A stretch of 64,000 bases of DNA from Cheilinus undulatus (Eukaryota > Chordata > Actinopteri > Labriformes > Labridae): contig NC_054882.1 in the NCBI RefSeq assembly GCF_018320785.1, positions 25,362,719-25,426,718 of the forward strand, given 5' to 3'. The notes beneath the pieces are model-generated. The model did not search any database, was not told where the DNA came from, and was given only the letters and a program-made list of their open reading frames with translations. Position 1 is the stretch's first letter. The number at the start of each line of letters is the position of its first letter. This document shows, piece by piece, positions 11,648 through 23,422 of the stretch. A program made the translations under genes and the position numbers.

Positions 11648-12033
11648 AGCATTTGCCTTTGTCCATTTTACCACGTCCAGCAGTTTTATCCTCTAAACAT
11701 TGAAAGAGGACAAGGATAAGGTCAGAACCTCACGTGTAAACAGATCAGATTTGTTATGCAAATTAAAAACCACTTATTTCAATGCTTGCAGCTTGTTATC
11801 TCTGTGAATGAAGAATGGATGGCTGTTTAAAAATACTCCTAAAAAGAAGCTATAGTTAAGTTAAAGAAGAAAGAGTACATCACAAAAAGTAAAATATATG
11901 AAAACTACATCGAAACATAACTGTTAAAAGCTTTGAAGTACTATAATATATTTGTCACATCAGGACAGATCAGTACAGCTCTATTGTTTAGAACCTCTAA
12001 AAACCTGTTTGGATTTCTTGAGTGATGGATCTG

Positions 12034-15000
12034 TCATTTGTCAACAGGAATATCCACTGTGCATTTCACTGTGTCATTGTAGAAAGTCCCAGAGCAATCT
12101 GATCCTCCAAACACCAGCAAACTGCATTTTACTAGGCCATTTTCACCTCTTTTATGCTTCTCAGTATCAGCTGGGATGGAGCATCCCAAATGTATCATGC
12201 TGTGACCAGCACGGGGCTTGGAGCAGAGGAGAGAAGTAGCCAGTGCACTCCACATGTTGGTGTCTGAAAGGGAAGAAAATGAGCTGATTTATGATAGAAT
12301 AATCATGTCTGTTTTGGATTCACCCCTAGTTTGGTGTTTGGGTAAAATTAAGTTGTTTTAACATTTACTAAAAGAAAAATGATAGAATATCTACCATTTT
12401 CATCATCATTAGTAAATGAGAACAGACTACAAAGAACACGCTACATTACACCCTCATATTTTTGTCCCGTATATGATGTTGGCTCAGGCATTAATGAGGT
12501 TTTAAAAGCACTGCAGGAAGAAAAATTCATAACAAAATGCATGTACAGACGAAGCTCAGATTTCTTTGAAACAGGTTTTTTGTCACTAATAGTGAGCAAA
12601 ACTTTGCACATTTTATTTATGTCAATCATCTGCGTTTGCAGATTTCAAGGCCTCAGGTCCAGCCATGATTAGGGCTGTTTGAATTCTCTGAATTATCAGG
12701 TAACAGGGATGGGAACTGATACGATTTTATGTATTTTTGTCTCTGTAGTGCTAATAACACCTCAATAATGTCACAGGTCAAAAATCAAACAGTGCCAAAG
12801 GCACAAGGCCTTAAAAACAGACATAGTAAAAACAAAGGACTTCAACCAATCAGACTGACACTTTCTTAAATCAAATTAAATACCAAGTGTCTCATAAATT
12901 GCACACTCACCAGTGTTGAAAACATGGACATCCTGCAGGGCTCCAACTGCACAGCATCCCCCACTGATTAATATCTTTTTGTCTGAAACTGGCAGAGCTG
13001 CATGAAACCTGTCAAAATACAGACCAGGAGGATTTTTACTGGTGTAATTAAGTGATTAAGCTAATTCCTACAGAAAATAAATTTGCTCACGCATCGAGCT
13101 GAATACTTCACCAAACTAAGACTATTATGTCTACTTAATAATATATACTGTGTTTAACCCACTAAATATTTATTTCCTGCCCGTCAAAGATGCCAAAAAT
13201 ATAAAGATGGCTACATGGTTGACATTTCTCAAGGTTGATCAGTAGATGAGTACTCACCCTCGAGGCAACGGTGGCATGTTTCCACACTTCACAGCTGTGT
13301 ACTCCATGAATCCTTCAATCATTAAGAAAATAATTAGCTATTTCAACCTGACCACAATATGTTGCCTTAAGCAGCTATTAAATGTTCATCTTACCCAGAT
13401 CCAGCACATGGAGATCATTCAGATAGGTAGCAGTCTTCCTTCCACCAAATATTATCAACTTGTTTAATATCAGAGTGGCTGAATGTCTGGTTAAACACCA
13501 ACATGGTTAGGAATGTTCAGGAAAGACTGGCTGTGTATTTATTTGCTGGGGTTGAATTTGAAAAGACGACTGACCCAAAACGTGGCAGAGGCATGTCTCC
13601 CTCCACAATGGGCTGGTACCAGAGTTCAAATTCTGGGTTGAAGATGTACAGAGCATTACTGCAGGGTTTATCTGCAGACAAATGGTTCGACTCAACTCCG
13701 CCGAAGACAAAAAGCTCTTTCTTATAAAAGGATGCAGAGTGATAGGCCAAATTCGGTACATTTCCTTTAGCCTAGAAGGGGGAAATTCACCATGAAAGTA
13801 ACATAAAGCACTTTAAAACCAATTACTGAGAAAAGAAAATACCATTACAGGCTTTAAAATGACTCACATTGACAAGCTTCCACTTCCAGGTCAGAGTATC
13901 AAGGATGTAGAGCTCGCTGTAACACTGACTCTCCCTAAGGCCGCCGTAAACATAGACTGACTTTGATTCAGGGTCGTATGTTGCAGAGTGCCCTCGAGCA
14001 CATGGGGGAACAGGTCCAGAGGAAGAGGAGTTCATGGGGAACCAGAAGTCATTGTCTGAGGAGAGCATCAGAAATCAAACTTAATGTGATTTATTTCTGT
14101 GTAAGCGCACAAACACAATTACAATACTGACCTAACTCAAATTTCCACAGCGAGTCCTTGCAGTAATTCTTGTCTGCCGTCTCTCCACCAATGAGGATGG
14201 CCGTGTCAGGGTCGCTCAGACACATTGTATGGCTCCAGCGCTCAGACGGGCACGCTGAAACTAAAAAAGATTGTTAAAAAAAAAAATCCCATTTTGTGAA
14301 GTCAGAGAGCTGTTGTCATAAAAGTTTGTCTCCGACCTTCTCTGTTTTCACTCTTGATCTGCATAGACACGTCGTCCTGACTGTTCATCCTGGACATCCT
14401 CATTCTCTTTGGGGTCGAAGCCTGGTCCATGTCCTCTGAAAGGCTGTCCAGATCCTCTAGACTCCATGTCAGGTGGCCTCTCTTACCAATAACTGTACGC
14501 CTGGGTGTTTTCTCCTTATAAAGGCAAGGCAAGTTAAAGACTAATTAAACTCCAAGACCACTTTTTAGTGGTAAAACTATGTAAATGGGTATTTAGTAGT
14601 ATTGTTTACCAGATACGATGCAAATCCTAAAAGTATTTCAATTCTACATTTTGTGTTTAAAATATGCAACAATCCTCTTCAAGCTGAAACCCTGTAAATG
14701 CAACTTATTTTTCTATTGTTTATCTGGAGGAAGTCGACACATGTGTTTAAGACCTCAAGATATAGCAGCCATGTTACCTTTAGTATAGCAACACTGATCA
14801 GAGACGCTGTTTTTATGAGTAGTGGGTAGTGTAGTTGTTTCCCCCATCAATCAAGTAAACCATGTTTTTCTTAAAACAGGGTTGTCACAGAACAACTTGT
14901 GTCTTCTGTGTCTTCTGGAGCCGACACCATCGTTTAATACCAAGTTCATTACTCTGACTCTTTGGTACCCTCTTCCATTGGGTTTAAGATCAGTGGCCTT

Positions 15001-16810
15001 AATTAATTTTTTTTACAGTGGTTTCTTTTTAATTGTACCTTGTATCATTGCCTGTGTTTCCTCCATCTATTTTGTAAAGGACTGGGACTTTGGTGTTCTT
15101 GAAAGGTGCTATATAAGTAAAGTTATTATTATCAAACTATCTGTAGAGAAAAACAATATGTTGAATGTTGGAATAAAAAGTAAAATCAAAAACAAATGTT
15201 ACCATTTATTTTAAAATCTAAATTAATTGCCAAAATTCAGATAATAATAAGAAACATTTGATTAAAGCTATGGTTCAGATTACAGCACAGTAACGTGTTC
15301 TTAGTCCAACAGAGGCAATGAATGTGCATTAGTCAGTAAGCACGACCCTTACCGTAGGCCAAACTCTGGCTTTATTTCCCATAGTGGAAACGCTGCTGTC
15401 AATTTTGTTAACTTGGATCTCTGCACAAGAAACGCTTTCGCCCAAGTGTGACACTTCAGCAGTTATCTGCAGGGAACAATAATATTAAAATAATACACAA
15501 AACGAGTAAACAAATGCAAAAAAACAAAACAGTATTTGATTAGACAAGAGGCATCTAATGAGTGTAGAGAAGTGTTAATTACCATCAGTCTTCACATTTT
15601 GAAATCCCACATTTTTTACTTCAAAACTACTTTGTTCTATTTTGGATTGTTGTACTGTGTTAAACTTGGGGTGACTGACTTCCTGTCTGGGTATAGAGCT
15701 GCTTTTATTTTGGAAAAAAAACTTTGGGTAGATCAAAGATCTTGACATGAATGTAAACATAGCAAAAAGGAACTTGTTATGGATAGAACAGAAAATAATG
15801 GAACAGTAAAAAGGAGCTTCCTGTCAGGTTTTTTCAAAGGGAAATAAGACATTAAGGAGCAATAGTGTCTTTATTTTACATTACTGTGGCAACAAGGAGA
15901 TGAAGTGATTTAGCCTAATCGTATGAAAGGGTTAATTCATTTACTATACAGCCCTAACTCCCTCTGGTGTGATACAGCTTAAATATCTCACCGTGTCATT
16001 TGCGATGCTTTGGGGTAATGTAGAAGACAGATCAGTGGCGTTGTGCTCGTCTGGGAACAGACATTTTCTTTGAACCAGAGGAGTGCTGCTGAAGATAGTG
16101 GATTTATCCTGTGCCTGCTCAAAAGTCAGTGGCATTAAATATAAAAAGAACAATATTAATATAACAATGCAGGGGAAATATACGCCAGGACAAAGAGCAG
16201 TGTGCCCTTTAAACTGATTTTACAGTTTTATCAGATTAAGAAAAAATAGTCTTCCTTCCTGAACAATAAAGAGCAGTGATTAAATATCAAGTAAAGCTCC
16301 TACCTCTCCACACACTGTGAGCACTATCTTTCCATAAACTCCTCTCCTGCCTCTCTCTGCTGCCACTGAAACTATGTCAGGGCTCCACTCGCCCTCCCAG
16401 GTCATGCACCTGAGGTCAAAAGGGTCAGTTTTATCCTCTAAGATTGGAGCGGTTCTGGTGGGAACTGGCTAACACCTTTAATCACACACATACCTCGCTT
16501 GAGAGGTCAGCGTCCCTATTTTCTGAGCAGGTACCTCCGCACTGACCACAACCTCTACAGAGATTGTTGTCTCGCTGCCTTTCCACTCTCCGAGACCGAA
16601 GACCACCAGCTGTTTGGGAAGAGGTAGGGGCACGTGCACTTGGTAGCACTTTCGGTTGGATTTGCTGCGCGTGGGAACACCAGGACATGTTAAAAATCCA
16701 TGTTTTAGTGTTAAAACATCGATATGTACTTTTTCATGAAAGGCCTACCAAAAAAACTGACGTGGGGCGTCCCGCAGGGAGTAGAGCACATAAAAGGTCA
16801 TCTTCCCCAT
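12034..16810 (-). CDS. Six-bladed kelch-repeat protein with unusual N-terminal domain
   Basis: Thirteen coding exons on the minus strand: 16749-16810, 16494-16664, 16304-16409, 15992-16114, 15353-15466, 14337-14514, 14132-14260, 13868-14055, 13575-13771, 13395-13486, 13258-13312, 12911-13008 and 12034-12263. They sum to 1743 nt (580 aa) with every phase matching. Residues 1 to about 150 contain 'VHVPLPLPKQLVVFGLGEW' and 'MTWEGEWSPDIVSV', a domain I cannot place. Residues about 150-250 are polar and low-complexity, with a basic 'TPKRMRMSR' patch. From about 252 to the end come six kelch blades, each with a GG turn: 'AILIGGE', 'SVYVYGG', 'ELFVFGG', 'KLIIFGGR', 'KILISGG' and 'SLLVFGG'. The start was fixed by phase, since exon 2 has no ATG and only the MGKMTFYVLYSL exon joins it. 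It may correspond to the fish gene called krcp, but I am not certain. Its position between GSTZ1 and TMED8 has no counterpart I know of in human. Confidence 0.88.
15040..15137 (+). repeat. LINE/SINE 3' tail-like fragment
   Basis: The phrase 'cttgaaaggtgctatataag' followed by 'taaagttattattatc' is the typical 3' end of fish L2/CR1-type elements and the SINEs that borrow their tail. The preceding 'ttttgtaaaggactgggactttg' fits the same tail. Only about 100 bases are recognisable. It lies in the intron between kelch coding exons 5 and 6, antisense to the gene. Confidence 0.5.
15590..15958. mobile_element. MITE of the GGGCTGTCA family (copy 2, left end lost)
   Basis: Internal sequence aligns by eye with the element at 5463-5986. 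Shared blocks include 'ttttggatt', 'actgtgttaaacttggggtgac', 'ttgttatggat(a/t)ga', 'gaaataagacattaagg' and 'cttattttacat(t/c)actgtggc'. It ends in 'acagccctaa', the same terminus. The left terminal repeat is not recognisable. It sits in the kelch gene intron between coding exons 4 and 5. Confidence 0.65.
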
Positions 16811-19800
16811 GTTGTTTCAGGGTCTTCTTGTCAAGAAGTTTACTCTTACAACAACTAGCAACCCCACAGGGAAACATAAGCTGCGATACTTCTTTCTGAT
16901 TGGCTGACTTGAGTGCGAGGACACTGTGAAAAACGCGCACCTGAAATCCTCTACGATTGATTACAGACAACTGCAATGTGAAGAGTTTCGGTTTTAAGCT
17001 CTGTTCTACTTTTATTTTACGTAACGACCGATGAAAAATGTATGTATAGAAAAAAAAAGAATTATGTTCATCGTAACGTTTTACTTTATACTATTTTATT
17101 TTATGGAATTTTATTTTATTTTTGTGTTGAATGTGAGCAAAGTGAAATTTCTTTCCCATTTATTTATCTATTCATCTATTTATTTATTTATTTTTAACAA
17201 TAGTACTACCCTCATAACACTCAAATGGACAACCATCCAGTTTAAAAAGGTGGTAGCTGCATATTTCCTGTCAACACCCTCTAACATAAACATTTAAAGT
17301 CTGACTGTCTAATAGTGCTACTTAAAACTAACAGTAGTTTATTTGCAGTTTCCTTAAAACAATAAAAAAATGTCAGAAGACAGAACATATAGGTTCCTTT
17401 TCAGTAGGCCAGTAAAAAGGTGAGTCAACTGGATTGACAGTCCTTTGGGGAGAGCTGAAAATAAAACCGTGTGTCATCAGCACCTCTGTAACAATTACAT
17501 CAAACCCCTAATGCGCCAATTTAATGGAAACACAGGGGAGCATCCTGAAGCACCATGTAATTCTGGATCTGCAGTGAGACTGTTATGATGTCTCAGGTGG
17601 AACGGACAGATTTGGCTGGTTGGAGACAACACGAGTGTTGTAAAGACACCTCTTGTTCTGTTGTAGCATTCAGCTGCTACATTTATTTATGTGTAACGAT
17701 TATTGATTTGTACTCGTTTATTGAACAACACAAAGATTTATGATTGAATCTTCAGAAATATTTTCTGGTATACTTTTATATAACAGTAGTAGTTTTTGGG
17801 TGGGCAAGGGACTAATCAGGACATTCAAAGATATCCTCAGCTTCAGGAACCAGGGCAATACTGTTCATATTCACTATGCCACTTTTGCTGCATATATTAT
17901 ATTATATTGTATTTATTATATTATATTTTGCACCTTAACTTTGATATTAACATTCATACTACAATTCCAAACTTCGCTGTTATCTATATATCTTTGTATT
18001 ATCTATAATCTTGCTTCTCCATACTGCACATATAACATCCCATTCTATTGGACTTATTTTGCACTACCTCACGTTCGTGTCATATCACTGTTCTGTATAG
18101 AATTTGCTGCCAACAAGTGTACTATCCCTTTACACGAACATCACTTTAATTGTTACTGTCTGCACAGAATGTTAACTGTATAGATCTACCGTCCCTTTTA
18201 TTTAATTGTTTATTCAGTCTTCATTCATTTATGTTGTCGATTCTATTGTATTGCATTTTCCAACCCTCTCCTGTGTTGTGTTGTGTTGCCAGAATTTCCC
18301 TGGGGGATTGACAAATCATTATAAAGTAAATAAAGTAGTATTCACATTTTTCTTTTTTTTTTTTTTTTTACATTTTATAAACCAGTGATCCTTAGATGGT
18401 CTCGCCTCATGACTCACCATCACCTCCTTGAGAAATGCAACCAAAATTTCCAAACCTGTTCAAATGTATTTAATGAAAATTGTTGCAGTTTGGAAATTAG
18501 ATTTTTAAAAAACATTGTTGAAGAAAGAGACAGGACAAAAAAAAACATGTTTTAAAAAAGATCACCGGCATAAATAAGTTTATTTAACTCAATGTCCTGT
18601 GATATCATGTAAATGTTTATTTTTTGGGGATCTTCAGAAATTAAAGCATTTTCACAGGAAAATAAGCTTTTTATCTCAAGATAATGAGATTTAAAAAGTG
18701 AAGGGAAAAAAAAAATTGTTATGACTGTGATAAGCAAGGATGCATGCCCACTTTGGGCTACCGTACATCATTATGATGGCATATAAAGTGCTACCCTAAA
18801 AAAATATTTAAGAATGACTCTGTTAATTTTCAAGAAAAAAAAAAATTCCATTTTAACTCATAAATTTGCAAGAAATGAAAAAACGACAGTGGTTGGATCA
18901 GAATCCCCTCCTACATGCTGTCAGTGAGTCATTTTGTTCTGAAAAGCTCCAATTCATGACAATCTCTCATCAAAGTCCAGATACTTATGCTAAAGTGATG
19001 ATTCTGGGCTAAAATCACAGTATTTCCTTATTGAGGCTCTCAACTGCTGTACTTATGCAGAGCAAACAGCATCATCTTGTATGATTTTCTTCCATGTATA
19101 GACTTCAACTTACAACTTTATAATCTCAAAAATTCTGGTTCTTGTATATTTATGACTTTATAACCTCAAAAAATATTTAGTTTTATCGAGGACACACTTG
19201 CAACCCACTGAAAACAGCTAAACGATCCACTAGATCAGTCCTGAAGTGTGGGCAGGGGCCAAATGGTGGGCCCTGAAGGTCTTTCAGGTGAGCATAAAAA
19301 CCAACCAACCAACAACATTTTAAATAATAAAAAAATATCCCAACCAAAAATTTCATTAAACTTCACTTTTCTGTTATAAAATCAGTGTCAAAGTTTAATT
19401 GGTGTTGGATTAACTAGTGACTCCTTAAATGTTCTACTAGTCTACTCTCTTCCTGACTGTAAGAACTTTGTGGACATAACTTTACCTGAAGAGTTTGCCG
19501 AGTTGCAAAGTAATATTAAAGAGATGGATATTAAAAAGAAAATGTAGCTGACTTTACAGATATCACAGTGTTTACAAATATGTAAACACTGGTGGCGTGA
19601 TAATTTGTCATTCTGCAAATACTTTCTTAATAAACTGTATGCCTCTGAAGACAATGATAATTTATTATAGCATACAGGATATTTGATGTTTAAACGATGT
19701 TAGTTATTTTGGGAAAGGCTGCACTAGATGATATGCATGGTTATAAACCGAATCCTGAAGCTTTACATGAGCCTCTGCAGAATTAAACACAACAGAAGTA

Positions 19801-20875
19801 GACAATATTCTCTTTATTGTTTGATATAAATTTGAGGAACAAATCTCATAACTTACAGTGAGGGTACGGTACAGCAAACATGGGAAACTCAAAAACAGTT
19901 GGTTACATTGTATATGGACTGAGCAGCCAAATGTGTGACATATTTGGGAACATGCGCACAAGTGAATGTTGTACAGGAAACAATTTTACAAACAGGATGT
20001 AACAAGGCTATTTAACACTCATATGCCTAATGCATCAAGAAAACTTAAAAAAAACCAACAAAAACAAAACATCGACTTCAAGGTCTGCAGACATGAGCAC
20101 AAAATACATTTAGATGAAATATTGCAACCACTCCCAACCTGTGACACTGCAAATAAAAGTGGGAATGACAAAATGTAAATATTGAATCTTTATTACATAA
20201 TAAGAGCCTTGAGTGATAAGGGATGACTTTTATTTGTGTCATAAAAAAGCACACTTTGGAGAACTGTTATCAGTACATTCAACTTATATCATTTAGCAAA
20301 CAGCACGGAGACAGAAGACAGATCTGTGCACAGAATTATATTCTTCATCATCACATGGTTTAATTTAACACAGATAAAAAATAAGTTACGCTGCAAAGCA
20401 GAGGGATAAATACAGGTGACAACAACAAAGCAACAGAATTATAGATGGTGCACGCAACGCAACACACACAAAACAAGAAAATCTTCATTTCTGCAGAGCA
20501 CTGCTGATTAAAGCACCTGGCGGGGTGAAAATATCCTGTGCAGGCGTTCCCTGATCACTGCTACCATAGAAATGCTAGGCCTGAAGACAATATATAGGTT
20601 TTATGACCAAACAGCACAGTGCATACATGGGGGATATGGCACATATGCAAGGCTTCTTCAAAGAGCTTTCAGCACGACGCTCGCCTCCTCTGAATTATAT
20701 GACCATATATGGATATTAACACAAGCTGATAGCGATAAAAAATAGATATGCCTATATTTAACCTTTTATATTATAACTTCATCTTCTCCGAAGCATGGAA
20801 TCAAAAATAGTTCATCGTTCTAAAGAGTAGTATTCTGTAAATTAAGTATACATTCATTAAGTATAATTTGGCATC
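16811..20875. other. Intergenic region between the kelch gene and TMED8
   Basis: 16811-17020 is the likely kelch-gene promoter and 5' UTR, moderately GC-rich with a CCAAT-type 'gattggctgac' near 16899. 17030-17300 is T-rich with an ATTT microsatellite around 17157-17193. 17860-18335 looks like a LINE tail (separate entry). 18340-19800 is AT-rich with no feature recognised. About 19800-20875 is probably TMED8 3' UTR, with AATAAA signals on the minus strand at about 20189-20194 and 19813. The 147-codon open frame at 17740-18183 overlaps the LINE-tail region and is not a gene. Confidence 0.5.
17860..18335 (+). repeat. LINE 3' end-like sequence
   Basis: A TA-rich stretch leads into 'ggacttattttgcactac', 'ttaattgttactgtctgcac' and finally 'ccagaatttccctgggggat' followed by 'aaataaagta'. 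The closing 'atttccc..ggg.at...aataaagt' block is typical of 3' ends of fish non-LTR retrotransposons. No reverse-transcriptase frame is present, so this is a 5'-truncated relic. Family is not assigned. Confidence 0.45.
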
Positions 20876-22172
20876 TCAGGCACTGTAATAAACTCTGTAG
20901 TAAAGTGTTTTGTTTCGCCATAGTGAGTACGAGTTATCAAACTTCAGAAGGTATGTGCCTTCACCTTGAAACTCGTGGCTCCCCCCATGGACTGACAGGT
21001 GACTGTCCTGGCGGTACACTGGTAAGATTTCACCCAAGTTTGAGTTGGACTGACTTTTGGAGCCCTTCTCGATGTCTCCATTGCTGACAGGTCCTGCAGC
21101 AGAAACCAGATGGGGCACAAAGTCAACAATGACAGGAAAAGCATTAAAACAGGTGTGTGAAAAGTGAGCGTGATTAAAGCAAAAGCATGTAGCACTGACC
21201 TTCCAGCTCCTCCTCCTCTTCTTCATCATCACTCGACTCACTGATGTGCACAGTGATAGACCGGTTTGTGACAGGAGTCCAGTCGAAATATATGCCAAAG
21301 CCAATATCATAACCGTCTGTAGCAAACTCCCAGCATACTTTTTTGGCCTCGGGCACGGTGGGCACGTGAACCGTCATGATGTCGCCTCGGTAAACTGTCA
21401 CCACGCTGTCCTCCTCTGTGCGAAGCTTTGCCTTCAGCTCCTTCAGAGCAGCAGATGTCCATGTTGAAGGGGGTTTCAGCTGCGGCATCTGGGCTGCCAT
21501 CAGGAGGAACAAATGGCATGAAGACTCAGAATTTGTTATGTAGCTTAGATAACCCGTAACAACAGTTCAATTCATTTTTTATAGCCTGTGCTACTCTTTA
21601 AACTCACGCAGTAGAGATTTATGAATCCTCATCACACATAAAACAAAACAGCAGTCATGATGGCACACGCAGCAGGACCTCACCTTTCATCTCAGCAGAG
21701 AGCTGACAGCTCCCAGAGCTGTTGTTCTCCTCGCCTCCTTCCCCCAGGGCTGGCTCAGCAGGGACCTCTTCATTACCCTTAAAATGCACACACACAAGAC
21801 TAATATTGCAGCTGAGAAATCAGATCCTATTTTCTTCTCTTTTTTTATGACAGCTTTCCGGACATTCTTAAATATCAATACCTCTGTATATGGTCCCGAG
21901 TCCTCCTTGGGTTCATCCATTTCAGCTTGGTTTTTGGATTGGACACAGCTCTGTGAAAGGTCTGTATTTGGAAGCCTGAGGAGCAAACAGTTTCAATGAT
22001 GCATACAACAGGATACGAGAAGGTGACAGCAGCTTCATGCAGCAACAGGCGAACTCACTCACATATCCAGAGGACGGTTGTCGCACTGTTTGGATGTTAT
22101 TCCGGGAAAAGAGGAGAAGGACAGAGATGACAGCCGAGACTGGAGCTCTGATGTAGCCTCTAATCTCTCCAT
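20876..22172 (-). CDS. tmed8: TMED8, GOLD-domain protein
   Basis: Soluble relative of p24 cargo receptors; the GOLD beta-sandwich mediates protein or lipid contacts at Golgi-related membranes, though its exact role is poorly known. Five coding exons: 22063-22172, 21882-21975, 21684-21777, 21200-21493 and 20876-21093. They total 810 nt, 269 aa, with all phases matching. Residues 1-100 are polar and disordered-looking. The GOLD part follows: '[21 protein letters not shown]', '[11 protein letters not shown]', an acidic loop '[11 protein letters not shown]' at about 187-197, then '[21 protein letters not shown]' and a C-terminal '[11 protein letters not shown]'. No transmembrane segment is present. 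A good splice acceptor lies directly before the ATG (cttccctttccag/CCATGG), so a 5' UTR exon, possibly ending near 22653, is likely. It is shorter than human TMED8, so an extra N-terminal exon cannot be excluded. Confidence 0.93.
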
Positions 22173-23422
22173 GGCTGGAAAGGGAAGCAAACACCTCAGA
22201 CTGCGTGGCTGGAAAAGATGAATCCCCGCCCCTCTCAGGCACAGGGAGGGAGGAAAAGATGACAGCACGAAGCTAACAACGAAACAGGACTAAAATAACA
22301 AGCTGTTAGCCATTAAAGGACCACGTAAACAACAAAAACTGCCAAATTAGCGGCTTACCTCAGATATATATGTAAATAACATACTGTGCTTACGTCACAA
22401 TGCGCTAACATTAGCTTGTAGATGCCAGGCTAGATGGTTAGCATCTTTGTAGCTAACGCTAACTAGCAATCACAGAAAGTGCAGCCAAGGATAGACTGGA
22501 TAAAAAAAAAAAACTTACCACGATGTGACACTAATAATGTGATAGTCTGGAGCGATTTTACACCAGTCCAAAGCACACCATTAGGAACTACATCTCCATG
22601 TCACTGTAATAATGTGACGGCTCTTTTCACTGTGCTGGTTTTCTTTTACCAGCAGCCGACACTTTTTGACACTTCCGTGTTTTCGCGAACGTTTCCGAAA
22701 ATCCGCGATCCTGAGGAGCCGAGATTCTCTGAAGAAATCTAGTCATTGAAGTAAAGCTGGAAATGCCTGCTATAAAAATATAACAGTGGCTACGCAACAA
22801 GTCAAAAAATATAATGTAGCCTTCTAGGAATCATGAAGGTTCTTCTGAAATGGCAACAATACACGCATTAATTTTATTCGTGGATTGTTTTAATTTAAAT
22901 GCAGTAAAATGTACTGTTGCAGAGGATACTAAAGACTGCAGCCTTTTGTGAAAAAAAGCCTCTTCAGCTATGGAATCAGAGGAGCACTGCTGACTTTTAT
23001 GCATCTTAACAGTCATTAACTGGCTTTGTCATTTTACGTGGACTTCCACTTCATAGCTGAGTTGTTGTTGTTCCTAAATGCTTCCACTTTCTATTAAGAT
23101 CACTTTTAGTTGTGGTAAATCCAGCAAGGATGACATTTCCTGAATCATCTTATTGCAAAGGCAGCATTCATCACAATATCATGCTTGAAGTCACTGAGCA
23201 CTGCAAATGAAAGCTACATGGCTAGGTGCTTGTTTTTATTCACCTGTGGCAATGGGACTAACTGAAACTGCAGAGTTCAATAATTAACAGGTTTGGCCGA
23301 ATACTGTGACCATACTTAGAGATTTATTTCTGATTTTCCTTTGCAGGGACATTAATACATTGGAATGGTTGAAAATTCCTGGAAATTTGGGTTGTGATTT
23401 TTCCTTACTGAGAAGAAGGATA
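22173..23422. other. TMED8 upstream region and NOXRED1 3' flank
   Basis: 22173-22740 is the TMED8 5' region. It has a candidate 5' UTR exon with donor gtaaaa near 22653, and a cluster of GCTAAC/GTTAGC-type words (about 22270-22470). 22741-23300 is AT-rich with nothing recognised. The NOXRED1 poly(A) signal on the minus strand is at 23323-23328. Confidence 0.5.

Larger units (their letters stand above)
11520..12033. promoter_or_regulatory. Tail-to-tail 3' region of GSTZ1 and the kelch gene
   Basis: GSTZ1 stops at 11519 and has AATAAA at 11562-11567, with another at 11610-11615. The minus-strand kelch gene stops at 12034-12036 and has AATAAA on its own strand at 11642-11647. The two genes therefore end within about 100 bases of each other. 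The rest is AT-rich 3' UTR of the kelch gene. Confidence 0.65.

Noticed and set aside
14254-14257. Alternative acceptor for the kelch exon at 14132-14260
   Set aside because: Using the inner AG breaks codon phase with the exon ending at 14337; the outer acceptor keeps it.
17740-18183. 147-codon plus-strand open frame
   Set aside because: TA-rich composition (Ile/Tyr runs) within a LINE-tail-like region; no protein family features.
20876-21325. 149-codon minus-strand open frame ending with the TMED8 C-terminus
   Set aside because: Its first half reads through a TMED8 intron and the wrong frame of an exon; the splice sites at 21093 and 21200 give the correct product.
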